DNA of 64,000 bases from CAWIHA01 sp963835855. Its GTDB lineage: Bacteria > Acidobacteriota > Terriglobia > Bryobacterales > Bryobacteraceae. Both the position numbers and the translations under genes were made by a program. Numbering within the stretch: the first letter of the stretch is position 1; each line of letters begins with the position of its first letter. This document shows, piece by piece, positions 55,883-64,000 of this stretch. The notes under the pieces are model-generated. The model was not told the origin of the DNA, made no database searches, and worked only from the letters and a program-made list of their open reading frames with translations. The DNA lies in contig CAWIHA010000011.1 of assembly GCA_963835855.1 (NCBI GenBank), forward strand, positions 1-64,000, in the 5' to 3' direction.

Positions 55883-56308
55883 ATGCTTCGACTCAAGGAA
55901 ATCTTGCACCAGCGCGCCATGTTCTCGGCCAAACCTGGCCAGAGCGTGGTGGAAGTGGCGCAGCAAATGGCCGCACGCAACATCGGCGCCATTCTCGTGC
56001 TTGAAAACGGGGAGCTTCGAGGAGTGTTCAGCGAACGCGACTTGATGAAGCGCGTCATCGTGGAAGGCTTGGATCCCGCGAACACGCCGGTCGAGAGCGT
56101 CATGTCCACCGATCTGACCAAGGCGGACGAAGATTCGACTGCCGAGCAGGCGTTGGAGCTGATGCGGCGGGGCAACTGCCGGCATCTTCCGGTCATGCGC
56201 GGCGATCAAGTCGTGGGTTTCATCTCCATGCGCGATCTGATGATCTCCGAGCTCGAGCGGAAGACCGAAGAGTTGCAACACATGCGGGACTATATCCAGA
56301 GCGCGTGA
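55883..56308 (+). CDS. Stand-alone CBS-pair protein
   Basis: 141 residues: two CBS domains (SVVEVAQQMAARNIGAILVL; DSTAEQALELMRRGNCRHLP) and a short C-terminal helix (ELERKTEELQHMRDYI). Binds adenine nucleotides and acts as a regulator; partner unknown. Divergent region follows before the PfkB gene. Confidence 0.92.
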   Translation: MLRLKEILHQRAMFSAKPGQSVVEVAQQMAARNIGAILVLENGELRGVFSERDLMKRVIVEGLDPANTPVESVMSTDLTKADEDSTAEQALELMRRGNCRHLPVMRGDQVVGFISMRDLMISELERKTEELQHMRDYIQSA

Positions 56309-56391
56309 AGAGCGGCATGGCCGTGTTCGCCTACGGCTCGCGCATCGAGCGGCAAATCACGCGGTAGGCACGGTGAGCCCCCGCGCCGCGC

Positions 56392-57321
56392 CTACTCGGC
56401 GGCACGAACCTCGACACGCGGGTACACTTCTTTCGTTTGCGCGAGAGAAGCGAAGGTCACGCCAGGCAGCCGCGCCGAAGCGGTGCCCGTTGCGACTCCC
56501 CAGCGGAGCGCGTCCGCGAAACTCTGCTTCCGGGAGCGGGCCCAGACGAACGCCGCCGCGAGCGCGTCTCCGGAGCCAATCGGGCACACGGCGTCCACGC
56601 GGGGCGCGACGACCTCGATGACGCCGTCCGCGGTCGCGCCGATCGCGCCGCGGCTCCCGACCGACAAGATGACCGATTCCGCGCCCATCTGCCGAATACG
56701 CTCTGCAGCCGCAAAGAAATGGCCGCGCGTGATCAGCGCGGTGTTGAGCAGCCGCTCGGCCTCCTGCTGGTTCGGCGCGACCACCGCCGGGCCGGCTTCA
56801 ACGCCTTCGAGGAGCGCGTCGCCATCCGTGTCGAGCAGCGTCTTGACGCCGTGCACGCGGGCGAGTTTGATGAGCCGGGAGTAAAAATTCGCCGGCACGC
56901 CAGGCGGAACGCTTCCGCAAAGCATCAGCCAGTTTGCGCCCGCCAGCTTGAGCCGTACGGCCTCCTGCAGCCGGTCCAGTTCGGTCTTGTGCAACTGCGG
57001 GCCGTGCTCGTTCAGTTTGACCGTGAGCCCTTGCCGGTCGGTGATGATGAGATTGGTGCGGATGTCGTTCTTGATCGCAACCAGCTCGACCGGGAAGCCG
57101 CAACTGCAGACTAATTGCCGGAAGCGCTTGGAGGATTCTCCGCCGCAGGTTGCAATCGCGACCGTCTTGCCGCCGAAGGAATGGATGACGCACGAGGCGT
57201 TGATGCCGCGGCCGCCGGCGGATTCCGAGGTCGATAGAATGTACCCCCGGTCTTCGAACACGAGCCGGTCGGCCGTTACATTGTGATCTATCGCCGGGTT
57301 GATGGTAAGCGTGAGGATCAA
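56392..57321 (-). CDS. PfkB-family sugar kinase (1-phosphofructokinase type)
   Basis: 309 residues from TTG 57321, where homology starts (LILTLTINPAIDHNV); a longer upstream frame to 57468 is unlikely. SAGGRGINASCVIHSFGG for substrate, LNEHGP, and the catalytic Asp in PIGSGDALAAAF. Closest in style to FruK/LacC; it could phosphorylate fructose-1-P or tagatose-6-P. No phosphotransferase gene beside it. Confidence 0.88.
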   Translation of the reverse strand: MILTLTINPAIDHNVTADRLVFEDRGYILSTSESAGGRGINASCVIHSFGGKTVAIATCGGESSKRFRQLVCSCGFPVELVAIKNDIRTNLIITDRQGLTVKLNEHGPQLHKTELDRLQEAVRLKLAGANWLMLCGSVPPGVPANFYSRLIKLARVHGVKTLLDTDGDALLEGVEAGPAVVAPNQQEAERLLNTALITRGHFFAAAERIRQMGAESVILSVGSRGAIGATADGVIEVVAPRVDAVCPIGSGDALAAAFVWARSRKQSFADALRWGVATGTASARLPGVTFASLAQTKEVYPRVEVRAAE

Positions 57322-57536
57322 GCTTCCATTGTATGCGGAAACCGAATGATTGCCCCTGCAGGGCAATATCCTAAGTGTCGAAAAGTGTTCGGCGGCGGGG
57401 AAACGTCTATCCTGCCCTTCTGGGCGCGTAACTACCGTCCCGGCGGGATACCGCCCGGCTGCCTCCACGTTCTACGCTAAAATTAGAAACGATCGAGCGG
57501 CGGATTACGTCCGCTACGAAGAGGAGGGGTTGAGGG

Positions 57537-58193
57537 ATGAGAAATCTGGGTGTACTGACGAGTACTCTTTGCCTGGCCGCGGCATTCACGGCTCTAGCGC
57601 CGCGCGCTCAGGCAGACCAATGGGACAAAAAGACGATCGTGACGTTCAACCAACCGGTAGAGATATCGGGAACTGTGCTTGCACCGGGCACCTACGTGTT
57701 CAAGTTGGTCAATTTGACCGACCGAAACATTGTCCAGATATCCGACGCGACCGAAACGCACGTGTACGCCACGATCCTGGCGATACCAGATTACCGGGTG
57801 AATCTGCCGTGGAAGAGCAAGCCGAAGATCGGCATCCGGGAAACCGCGTCCGGAGCGCCTCCAGCGATTAAAGATTGGTTCGCCCCGAGCGACCAGTTCG
57901 GGCAGGAATTCCTGTATCAGCCACTGCCGGTCACGCAAGTGGCCGCCGTTCAACCGATGCCGGAGCAGCCTAAGCCAGTACAGGCTCAGCCGGAACAGCA
58001 GGCGGCTATGACGCCCCCGGCGGCGCCCGCGCCTGAGCAGCAACCGGTGGAAACCGCACAAGCGGCTCCGCCGCCCGCGGCGCCTCAAGATCTGCCGAGG
58101 ACTGCGAGCCCTTATCCGCTTGTGGGCCTGATCGGCTTGCTGTCGCTCGCTGCCGCCGGCGGGCTGCGTGTGTTTTCAAAGCGAAGCGCCTGA
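57537..58193 (+). CDS. Secreted protein with C-terminal LPxTA sorting-like signal
   Basis: 218 residues. Signal peptide (ending APRAQA), a conserved 90-residue domain with KTIVTFNQPVEISG and LAPGTYVFKL found in acidobacterial secreted proteins, a Pro/Ala/Gln-rich linker, and the end LPRTASPYPLVGLIGLLS then AAAGGLRVFSKR: an LPxT-like motif, helix and basic tail. TAAAAT at 57479-57484 is a candidate -10. Followed by a 12-bp hairpin. Confidence 0.8.
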   Translation: MRNLGVLTSTLCLAAAFTALAPRAQADQWDKKTIVTFNQPVEISGTVLAPGTYVFKLVNLTDRNIVQISDATETHVYATILAIPDYRVNLPWKSKPKIGIRETASGAPPAIKDWFAPSDQFGQEFLYQPLPVTQVAAVQPMPEQPKPVQAQPEQQAAMTPPAAPAPEQQPVETAQAAPPPAAPQDLPRTASPYPLVGLIGLLSLAAAGGLRVFSKRSA

Positions 58194-58206
58194 AAAATAC
58201 CCGAAA

Positions 58207-58239
58207 CGCTCTTGGCGTTCTCCGAAGACGCCAAGAGCG
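58207..58239. terminator. 12-bp hairpin after the LPxTA gene
   Basis: CGCTCTTGGCGT (58207-58218) pairs perfectly with 58228-58239 across a nine-base loop, 14 bases after the stop. The T run is weak, so termination would be partial or factor-dependent. Confidence 0.6.
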
Positions 58240-58337
58240 CCCGGGTTTCCACGTTTGAGCTAAGATAGGTCCAGAGCATACCGGGTGACTACCGGATCGC
58301 GGGAGTGGCCGCGCATTCGCACGCACCTCTGGGCCAA

Positions 58338-58649
58338 ATGAGATTTGAAGCCAAGCTAATTCTGCTCCTTCAAGAACCGCTGCATAATTCGTCCCGGCAC
58401 GCGGATGCGCGCAACATGCGGATCGCCGTTCGCCGGCGAGGCCAACGCTTTTGGCTTACTGTGCAGAACGAGGGCAAGGGCTTTGACGCCGAGAGGGTCC
58501 GCGTCCTTGGCTTGATCGGCATGGGCGGGCGTGCTGAGAGCCCCGGCGGCGCCTTTCAGATGCAATCCCGGCCCGGCCTGGGGACATTACTCGCCGTCGA
58601 ATCACCGCTCGTTTCACCGGGCTTGCAGGTTTCGAGCGCAGGCCTATGA
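58338..58649 (+). CDS. Orphan histidine-kinase ATPase fragment
   Basis: 103 residues from ATG 58338 equal only the C-terminal half of a NarX/DegS-type kinase: N-box-like EPLHNSSRHA, then NEGKGFD where kinases have DDGVGFD, and LGLIGMGGRAESPGG, PGLGTLL. No dimerisation or histidine domain occurs upstream, where the LPxTA gene ends. The Asp of the D-box is Asn, so ATP binding is doubtful. Overlaps the NarL-type regulator start by four bases. A decayed kinase or a repurposed fragment. Confidence 0.65.
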   Translation: MRFEAKLILLLQEPLHNSSRHADARNMRIAVRRRGQRFWLTVQNEGKGFDAERVRVLGLIGMGGRAESPGGAFQMQSRPGLGTLLAVESPLVSPGLQVSSAGL

Positions 58650-59296
58650 GTACAATTCGAATTCTGCTGGCCGACGATCACACACTGATGCGGGCCGGCT
58701 TGCGGCTGCTGCTCGATCGCCAGCCGGGTTTGGCGGTGATCGGCGAAGCCGCCGACGGAAACGAGACTGTCGAATTGGCGGACGCCCATAAGCCGGACGT
58801 GGTGGTCATGGATATCTCCATGCCGCGGCTGAATGGCATCGAGGCCACACGGCAGATCGCCGGCAAGCATCCGGACACTGCCGTGGTGATTCTGAGCATG
58901 CATGCGGATGAAAGCTACGTCCTGCGCGCGCTCAAGGCCGGCGCCCGTGCTTACCTGCTGAAAGACTCCACCGAGGCGGAACTGATTGGCGCCATCCGGG
59001 CCGTCCGCGAGGGCAAGTCCTTTTTCAGCCCCGGCGTCAGTAAGACCTTGCTCGAGGATTATGTGCGGCGGCTCCGGGAACGGGGCGGCGAGGACAGCTA
59101 CGAGTTGCTGACTGCGCGCGAGCGCGAGATTCTGCAGTTGCTCGCGGAGGGCAAATCGAATAAGGAGACGGCGAATCTCCTGAAGCTGAGTCTCTACACT
59201 ATAGAGACGCACCGGGCCCATATCCTCCGGAAACTTGGATTGCACACCGTACCCGAGCTGATCCTTTACGCCGTTCGCAAGGGCATTGTCAGCTAA
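58646..59296 (+). CDS. NarL/FixJ-type response regulator
   Basis: 216 residues. Receiver with phospho-acceptor D56 (VVVMDISMP), Thr/Ser switch and LLKD lysine, then a LuxR-type HTH (LTAREREILQLLAEGKSNKE). Intact. Its cognate kinase appears truncated to the fragment immediately upstream, so phosphorylation may come from elsewhere. Confidence 0.93.
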   Translation: MSTIRILLADDHTLMRAGLRLLLDRQPGLAVIGEAADGNETVELADAHKPDVVVMDISMPRLNGIEATRQIAGKHPDTAVVILSMHADESYVLRALKAGARAYLLKDSTEAELIGAIRAVREGKSFFSPGVSKTLLEDYVRRLRERGGEDSYELLTAREREILQLLAEGKSNKETANLLKLSLYTIETHRAHILRKLGLHTVPELILYAVRKGIVS

Positions 59297-59326
59297 ACTC
59301 GGTTTCTGGGCCGGTCAAAGCAGGAA

Positions 59327-62113
59327 ATGCCAACGGATCACAGCCGCGTGGAGTCGAGTTCAGTCACGCCGTCCAGCAAGCGCGACCTGCTCCGTCTCGA
59401 GTTAGAGAAATGGGATTGCGATTTTCGTTTCCTGCTGGGCTGTTTTGGGGGCGTGCTCGCCAGCATCGGTGAACCAGAACTCGCCCAGCTCGTCGAGGAA
59501 GCGTTTCGAACGCCCCCGGCGCCGGAAGAGCGGCTTCCACAGCGCGGCCCCCAAGCGCTCTCGGTCGCATTCCAGTTGTTGAACATGGCGGAAGAGAACA
59601 CCGTAAATCAGGTTCGCCGGATGCGCGAGGCGGTGCACGGTCCCGCCAGCGAGCCGGGAACCTGGCCATACCACTTCGAGCTGCTCCGCGAGGCGGGTTT
59701 CACGGACTCCGACGTGCGGCGCGTGCTGCCGCGCATCCATGTTCAGCCGGTTCTCACGGCCCACCCGACCGAGGCCAAGCGCGCCTCCGTGCTCGACCGG
59801 CACCGCGAGCTGTATCTGATGCTCGTCGAGCGCGAAAACCCGAGAAAAAGCCCCATGGAGCAGGAATCATTACGGCAGCGCATCGAGGCTGGCCTCGAAC
59901 GGCTCTGGCGGACGGGCGAGATCTTTCTCGAACGACCAGCCGTGGAATCAGAAGTGCGGAACACGCTGCACTATCTGAGCAACGTTTTCCCGAGCGCCAT
60001 CCAGCTCCTTTCGGATCGCTTCCAGCAGTCCTGGCTGTGGGCATTCCCCGGCACGGAGCCGCCGCCCGAGCCCAGGCTGACGTTCGGAAGCTGGGTCGGT
60101 GGGGACCGCGACGGCCATCCCTTCGTCACCACGGACGTGACGCGCCGCTCGCTCGAGGCGTTACGGGCCAGCGCCTTGGCAGTGCTACGGCAGCACCTCG
60201 AAGCGCTGGCGGGACGGCTCAGCCTGTCGGAAACCCTGCAACCTCCTCCGGCGCGGATCATCGATCAGATTTCGCAATACTTGAGCGCGCTGAGCGAAGA
60301 AGGCCGACGGGCGGTGGAACGGCATCCGGGCGAGCCGTGGCGCCAGATGGTCAACCTCATGCTTGCGCGCCTCCCGCAGGAAGCCGGGTCGGGCCCCGAT
60401 TCGCGCTCTTACACCAGCGCCGAGGAACTCGAAGACGACTTGCGCCTGTTGGCATCGTCGCTCGATGAGGTGGGAGCGAGCCGGATCGCTCTAGCCGATG
60501 TTGCGCCCGTTCAACGGATCGCCTCGACGTGCGGGTTTCACATGGCGGCTCTGGATATCCGCCAGAACAGCGCATTCCATGACGCGGCCGTCGCGCAACT
60601 TCTGACGATCGCGGGCCTGGATGGCGCAGACTACCCGGAGTGGTCGGAGAACCGCAAGCGGGAACTCCTCAACCGGGAGCTGGCATCTCCCCGGCCTTTT
60701 GCCACTGCGACGACCGTGCTTCCCCTGGAAGCGGACTCTTCCGTCGGAGTGCTCCGGTTGGTGCGCGAGTGGACCGAGCGGCATGGCCACCGCGGCATCG
60801 GCTCAGTCATCGTGAGCATGGCTCACGGTGCGTCGGACCTGCTAAACGTCTATTTGCTTGCGCGCGAGGCGGGCCTGGTGCGCAACACACCGAAGGGTCT
60901 GGTCTCGGAAATCGCCGTCACGCCGCTGTTCGAGACGATTGAGGATTTGGAGCGGAGCGGCCAGGTTCTTGCGGACTTCCTCGCACACCCGATGACGATG
61001 CGGACGTTGCGGCGCCTCCAGGAGCGCGACGGCCGTGCGCGTCCGCTGCAGGAGGTCATGCTCGGGTATAGCGACAGCAACAAGGACGGCGGCATCCTCG
61101 CGAGTCACTGGTTCTTGCGGAAGGCGCAAATCCAGTTGGCTGAGGTGGCTCGTGAGGCCGGAGTCGAGCTGCGTTTCTTTCATGGTCGTGGCGGGACCAT
61201 CGGCCGGGGCGCCGGGCCCACGCACGTCTTTCTTGAGTCAATTGCACGAGGCACGCTGGAAGGCGAAATGCGCGTGACCGAGCAGGGTGAGGTGGTGTCG
61301 CAGAAGTACGCGAACCGGCTCACGGCCGCGCACCACCTCGAGCGCCTGCTGGCCGGCGTCACCCGCTGGACGCTGGTTCATGACCGCGAGCCCAAACGCG
61401 CGCCGCACCCTGCCGAGGATCTGTTCGAGCACTTGGTGCAATCGAGCCTCGACGCCTATCACGACCTGATCGCGAGGGACGGTTTCGTCGAGTTCTTTTC
61501 CCAGGCCACTCCGATCGACGCCATCGAGTCCAGCCATATCGGATCGCGCCCGCCGCGCCGCACCGGCCGGCGAGCCATCCAGGACCTGCGTGCGATCCCT
61601 TGGGTTTTCAGTTGGAGCCAGGCCCGGTTCAACCTGCCCGGCTGGTACGGTGTCGGCAGCGCGTTCCAACGCGTCCGCTCGACTGATCCAGTGGGGTGGC
61701 GATCGCTCAGCCGCGCGGCCAAAGATTGGCCGTTTCTCTCCTACCTTTTGCACAACGTCGAATTCAGTGTGGTTGCCGCTGACGCGGGGATCATGGCGGA
61801 GTACGCCCGCCTCGTAGAGGACGAAGTGGTCCGCGAGCGTATCCTCGGCCGGATCGTCGCGGAGCACCGGTTGACGCTGGAGGTGCTTTGCGCGCTCTTT
61901 GGCGGCAACCTGGAGGAACGGCGGCCCCGGCTGATGAAAGCGGTTGCGATTCGCCGCGAGGCTCTGCTTCGCCTGCACCGCGAGCAGATCGCGCTCCTAC
62001 GCGAATGGCGCGCCGCGCTCGCCCGTGGCGGCCCGGAGGAAGCCGATTACATCTTGCCGCGGCTGCTGGTGACCGTCAACGCGATCGCGGGCGGATTGAA
62101 AACGACCGGGTGA
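59327..62113 (+). CDS. ppc: Phosphoenolpyruvate carboxylase
   Basis: 928 residues, full length. Catalytic motifs VLTAHPTEAKR (His near 146), GGDRDGHPFVT, GYSDSNKDGG and FHGRGGTIGRGAGP are intact; the C-terminus ends VTVNAIAGGLKTTG. Fixes bicarbonate onto PEP to make oxaloacetate for the TCA cycle. ATG 59327; spacing of 30 bases from the regulator gene. Confidence 0.96.
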   Translation: MPTDHSRVESSSVTPSSKRDLLRLELEKWDCDFRFLLGCFGGVLASIGEPELAQLVEEAFRTPPAPEERLPQRGPQALSVAFQLLNMAEENTVNQVRRMREAVHGPASEPGTWPYHFELLREAGFTDSDVRRVLPRIHVQPVLTAHPTEAKRASVLDRHRELYLMLVERENPRKSPMEQESLRQRIEAGLERLWRTGEIFLERPAVESEVRNTLHYLSNVFPSAIQLLSDRFQQSWLWAFPGTEPPPEPRLTFGSWVGGDRDGHPFVTTDVTRRSLEALRASALAVLRQHLEALAGRLSLSETLQPPPARIIDQISQYLSALSEEGRRAVERHPGEPWRQMVNLMLARLPQEAGSGPDSRSYTSAEELEDDLRLLASSLDEVGASRIALADVAPVQRIASTCGFHMAALDIRQNSAFHDAAVAQLLTIAGLDGADYPEWSENRKRELLNRELASPRPFATATTVLPLEADSSVGVLRLVREWTERHGHRGIGSVIVSMAHGASDLLNVYLLAREAGLVRNTPKGLVSEIAVTPLFETIEDLERSGQVLADFLAHPMTMRTLRRLQERDGRARPLQEVMLGYSDSNKDGGILASHWFLRKAQIQLAEVAREAGVELRFFHGRGGTIGRGAGPTHVFLESIARGTLEGEMRVTEQGEVVSQKYANRLTAAHHLERLLAGVTRWTLVHDREPKRAPHPAEDLFEHLVQSSLDAYHDLIARDGFVEFFSQATPIDAIESSHIGSRPPRRTGRRAIQDLRAIPWVFSWSQARFNLPGWYGVGSAFQRVRSTDPVGWRSLSRAAKDWPFLSYLLHNVEFSVVAADAGIMAEYARLVEDEVVRERILGRIVAEHRLTLEVLCALFGGNLEERRPRLMKAVAIRREALLRLHREQIALLREWRAALARGGPEEADYILPRLLVTVNAIAGGLKTTG

Positions 62114-62168
62114 GACGACGCGCCGCCAGGAGAGCACACCCGCGCGGGCTATACTAGGGTTCAGACAT

Positions 62169-63209
62169 ATGCCAGGAACCCGAAGGCGTGAGCGTCTACC
62201 CAAGGCCCACTCGGGTAAAGTCCGGCGAATAAATGCCGAAAGAACTACTGTGCGGGCGGTGGCCGACATCACCGGGCAGACGGGGTGTCTTGCCCTTGAT
62301 TATGAGCACTTCTCTGTAGGGCGCTCTCTCATCGTTCATGCTGATTGCTTCGAGTGGCTCAGCCGGGTTCCCGCCGGCAGCATTCATGCAGTGGTGACGG
62401 ACCCGCCGTATGGGGTGAAGGAATACGACTTTGACCAGTTAGAGAAGCGTTCCAACGGCAATGGCGGTATCTGGCGCATTCCGCCATCGTTCGACGGCCA
62501 TGAGCGCGCGCCGCTACCGCGGTTCACAGCCCTGAACGACAAGGAACGGGACCACCTGCGGCGCTTCTTTGTTGAATGGGCCAAGGTCGTGCTTCATGCA
62601 CTCCGGCCCGGCGGCCATGTCTTTGTTGCCAGCAACGCCTTCCTTTCGCAACTGGTCTTCAGTGCCCTGATTGACGGCGGGTTGGAGTTCCGCAGTCAAC
62701 TTGTCCGCATCGTCCGCACCTTGCGCGGCGGTGACCGGCCCAAGAATGCTGAAGAAGAGTTCCTCGGCGTCAGTTCTCTACCGCGCGGCTGCTATGAGCC
62801 TTGGGGCATCTTCCGCAAGCCCATGCCCTCGGGTATGAAGGTTAGCGATTGCCTGCGCCGGTATCAGACGGGCGGGTTGTGCCGGACGGTGGATGATTCA
62901 CCATTCGAGGATGTCATCTACAGCGAACGGACGCCACGCCGGGAGCGCGACATTGCCGACCATCCGAGTCTCAAGCCGCAATCGCTCCTGCGTCAGATTG
63001 TGCATGCCGCCTTGCCATTGGGGGAAGGGATCATTGTGGACCCGTTCAGCGGGTCCGGGTCTACCGTTGCCGCTGCCGAGGCGATGGGCTTGCTCTGCAT
63101 CGGAGTCGAACGCCATCGAGACTATTTCGAGATGAGCCGGACAGCCGCGCCGCAACTTGCTGGCATAGAGACGCCAATGGCGATGGCCGGACAGATGACC
63201 TTGCTGTAG
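62169..63209 (+). CDS. Beta-class DNA methyltransferase (type II R-M)
   Basis: 346 residues. Motif IV DPPYG (78-82) precedes motif I DPFSGSGST (291-299), the beta-class order of N6-adenine/N4-cytosine enzymes, with the target-recognition region between. GGVWRIPPSFDGH-like and RGGDRPKNAEEEF segments match a known methylase family. TATACT at 62150-62155 precedes the ATG closely. Convergent with a restriction nuclease 4 bases away. Lower GC than its neighbours suggests transfer. Confidence 0.9.
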   Translation: MPGTRRRERLPKAHSGKVRRINAERTTVRAVADITGQTGCLALDYEHFSVGRSLIVHADCFEWLSRVPAGSIHAVVTDPPYGVKEYDFDQLEKRSNGNGGIWRIPPSFDGHERAPLPRFTALNDKERDHLRRFFVEWAKVVLHALRPGGHVFVASNAFLSQLVFSALIDGGLEFRSQLVRIVRTLRGGDRPKNAEEEFLGVSSLPRGCYEPWGIFRKPMPSGMKVSDCLRRYQTGGLCRTVDDSPFEDVIYSERTPRRERDIADHPSLKPQSLLRQIVHAALPLGEGIIVDPFSGSGSTVAAAEAMGLLCIGVERHRDYFEMSRTAAPQLAGIETPMAMAGQMTLL

Positions 63210-63213
63210 AGGG

Positions 63214-63885
63214 TCACTCTTTCTCGGGAACCGGCGCACCCGAGCGCAGCGCAGCGTCCATGTAAATCCAGTTGGCCATCATCTTCCGAAGTCCGCTGTT
63301 GGTGATGCTGGCGGTGATTGTTCTCCGGCTTGTTTCGGAGCGCCCGGCAAACAGCCAATCTTCCTTCTTCAATTGCGCGCCAACGACCATTCGGAAGCTG
63401 AAGGGTTTCGGCCCAATGCCCTTGCCCACGTCCGAGGGCCGGTTGCTGTCGAACACAAAGACCATCAGCCAAGTGTCTTCCGGGTTGTGGCCCTGCCACA
63501 CCTTCAGGTAGCGGCTGCCTTTGATCTCGATGCCCTCGGTGCCGTGCTGACACATGTCATTCTCAAAACGATTGACCGGAATCAGGTCCGGGTGTCCGTT
63601 GTGGTAGCGGTTCTTCACAAGGCCCTGGCAATGTTTGGGAATGGCGGAACTCATGAACTCGCCCACGATGCTGCTGAAGTTCGCAGGCATCAGCATCGAC
63701 TCCAAGCGCGCAAGCTGGCGGGTGTTCATTTGCACGTCGATGAACCCGAGGAAGTCAATGAACTCCTGCATGGCAGATTGAATGTGCTTAATGGAGCAGC
63801 CGAACGGGATGACGGTCCTGGAATTGAAACCAGTCGGGTCCAAGGGAAGCGGAGTGCATGCGATCTTTTCGGCCATGGGAGGCAT
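63214..63885 (-). CDS. Type II restriction endonuclease, PD-(D/E)xK
   Basis: 223 residues from ATG 63885 (or ATG 63876). The nuclease core is P99-D100 in GHPDLIP and E120-x-K122 in GIEIKGSRY, a clear PD-(D/E)xK site with 19 residues between. No other domain. Its stop is 4 bases from the methyltransferase stop, forming a convergent R-M pair. Recognition site unknown. Confidence 0.85.
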   Translation of the reverse strand: MPPMAEKIACTPLPLDPTGFNSRTVIPFGCSIKHIQSAMQEFIDFLGFIDVQMNTRQLARLESMLMPANFSSIVGEFMSSAIPKHCQGLVKNRYHNGHPDLIPVNRFENDMCQHGTEGIEIKGSRYLKVWQGHNPEDTWLMVFVFDSNRPSDVGKGIGPKPFSFRMVVGAQLKKEDWLFAGRSETSRRTITASITNSGLRKMMANWIYMDAALRSGAPVPEKE

Positions 63886-64000
63886 ATGGACGATGGAGTG
63901 TCCATGATGCCACAGCCCTGGGGCCGGATGTCAGCGCACCGCTCGCCCCTCAGCCCTGGACGGCCCTATTTTCCTTCAGGGAACCCTCGACAGGACCTGG

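Overview
The window joins two different genomes. Bases 1 to about 3211 look like a planctomycete: a PEP-CTERM protein, a palindromic MITE-like repeat, a dnaG primase gene with at least seven single-base frameshifts, and the first ~26 codons of a sigma-70 (rpoD) gene. At about 3211-3216 rpoD stops mid-codon-run and the sequence passes straight into the 3' end of a reverse-strand cysS that lacks its own last residues. Everything after that reads as one high-GC Acidobacteriota chromosome (Bryobacterales/Solibacter-like by gene content; this is inference). The join is most simply an assembly chimera.

Layout of the acidobacterial part. 3.2-5.8 kb: divergent cysS and tgt. 5.9-12.7 kb: a co-directional block yajC-secD-secF-tonB-exbB-exbD-exbD-TPR protein (protein export plus a proton-driven energy transducer). 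12.8-15.4 kb: rel/spoT and a translationally coupled DUF971 protein. 15.5-18.3 kb: reverse-strand second TonB protein, a YqiA-like esterase and a secreted protein broken by one frameshift. 18.4-20 kb: acpP-fabF. 20-23 kb: reverse-strand aldehyde dehydrogenase and two overlapping CPBP-family membrane proteins, one with intact and one with lost catalytic residues. 23-27.2 kb: pseudo-receiver protein, single-AAA+ Clp-type ATPase, tatA-tatC, a small basic protein. 27.2-27.7 kb: tRNA-Ala(CGC) followed by a tyrosine-recombinase remnant. 27.7-29.6 kb: divergent dut and a long thyX (dTMP supply). 29.7-36.5 kb: TlpA-like thioredoxin, GT39-like membrane protein, pepP, and a CHASE2 histidine kinase with an NtrC-type regulator. 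36.6-38.4 kb: a 48-residue membrane peptide, a lysozyme-like secreted protein, a ~570-base gene-poor stretch and yqeY. 38.4-44.4 kb: class V aminotransferase-serA (serine synthesis), RRM protein, PIN/TRAM protein, ispD-ispF (isoprenoid; ispF frameshifted). 44.4-49.4 kb: zinc-ribbon proteins, an NRAMP-like transporter paired with a pore-less MgtE-N/CBS protein, gatB. 49.5-53.1 kb: class III aminotransferase-Gfo/Idh/MocA oxidoreductase; RsbW-like kinase with STAS antagonist. 53.2-59.3 kb: TPR membrane protein, dGTPase-like HD protein, Cys-rich protein, CBS protein, PfkB kinase, LPxTA-tailed secreted protein, orphan HATPase fragment and NarL-type regulator. 59.3-62.1 kb: ppc. 62.2-63.9 kb: a convergent type II restriction-modification pair, probably acquired.

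Most of the window is ordinary housekeeping DNA. The least expected items are the NRAMP/MgtE-sensor pair (a possible Mg2+ transporter with a separately encoded gate), the catalytic/dead CPBP pair, the integrase scar beside tRNA-Ala, the glutamate-substituted receiver domain, and several genes whose -10 hexamer lies 7-16 bases from the start codon, suggesting leaderless or very short-leader mRNAs.
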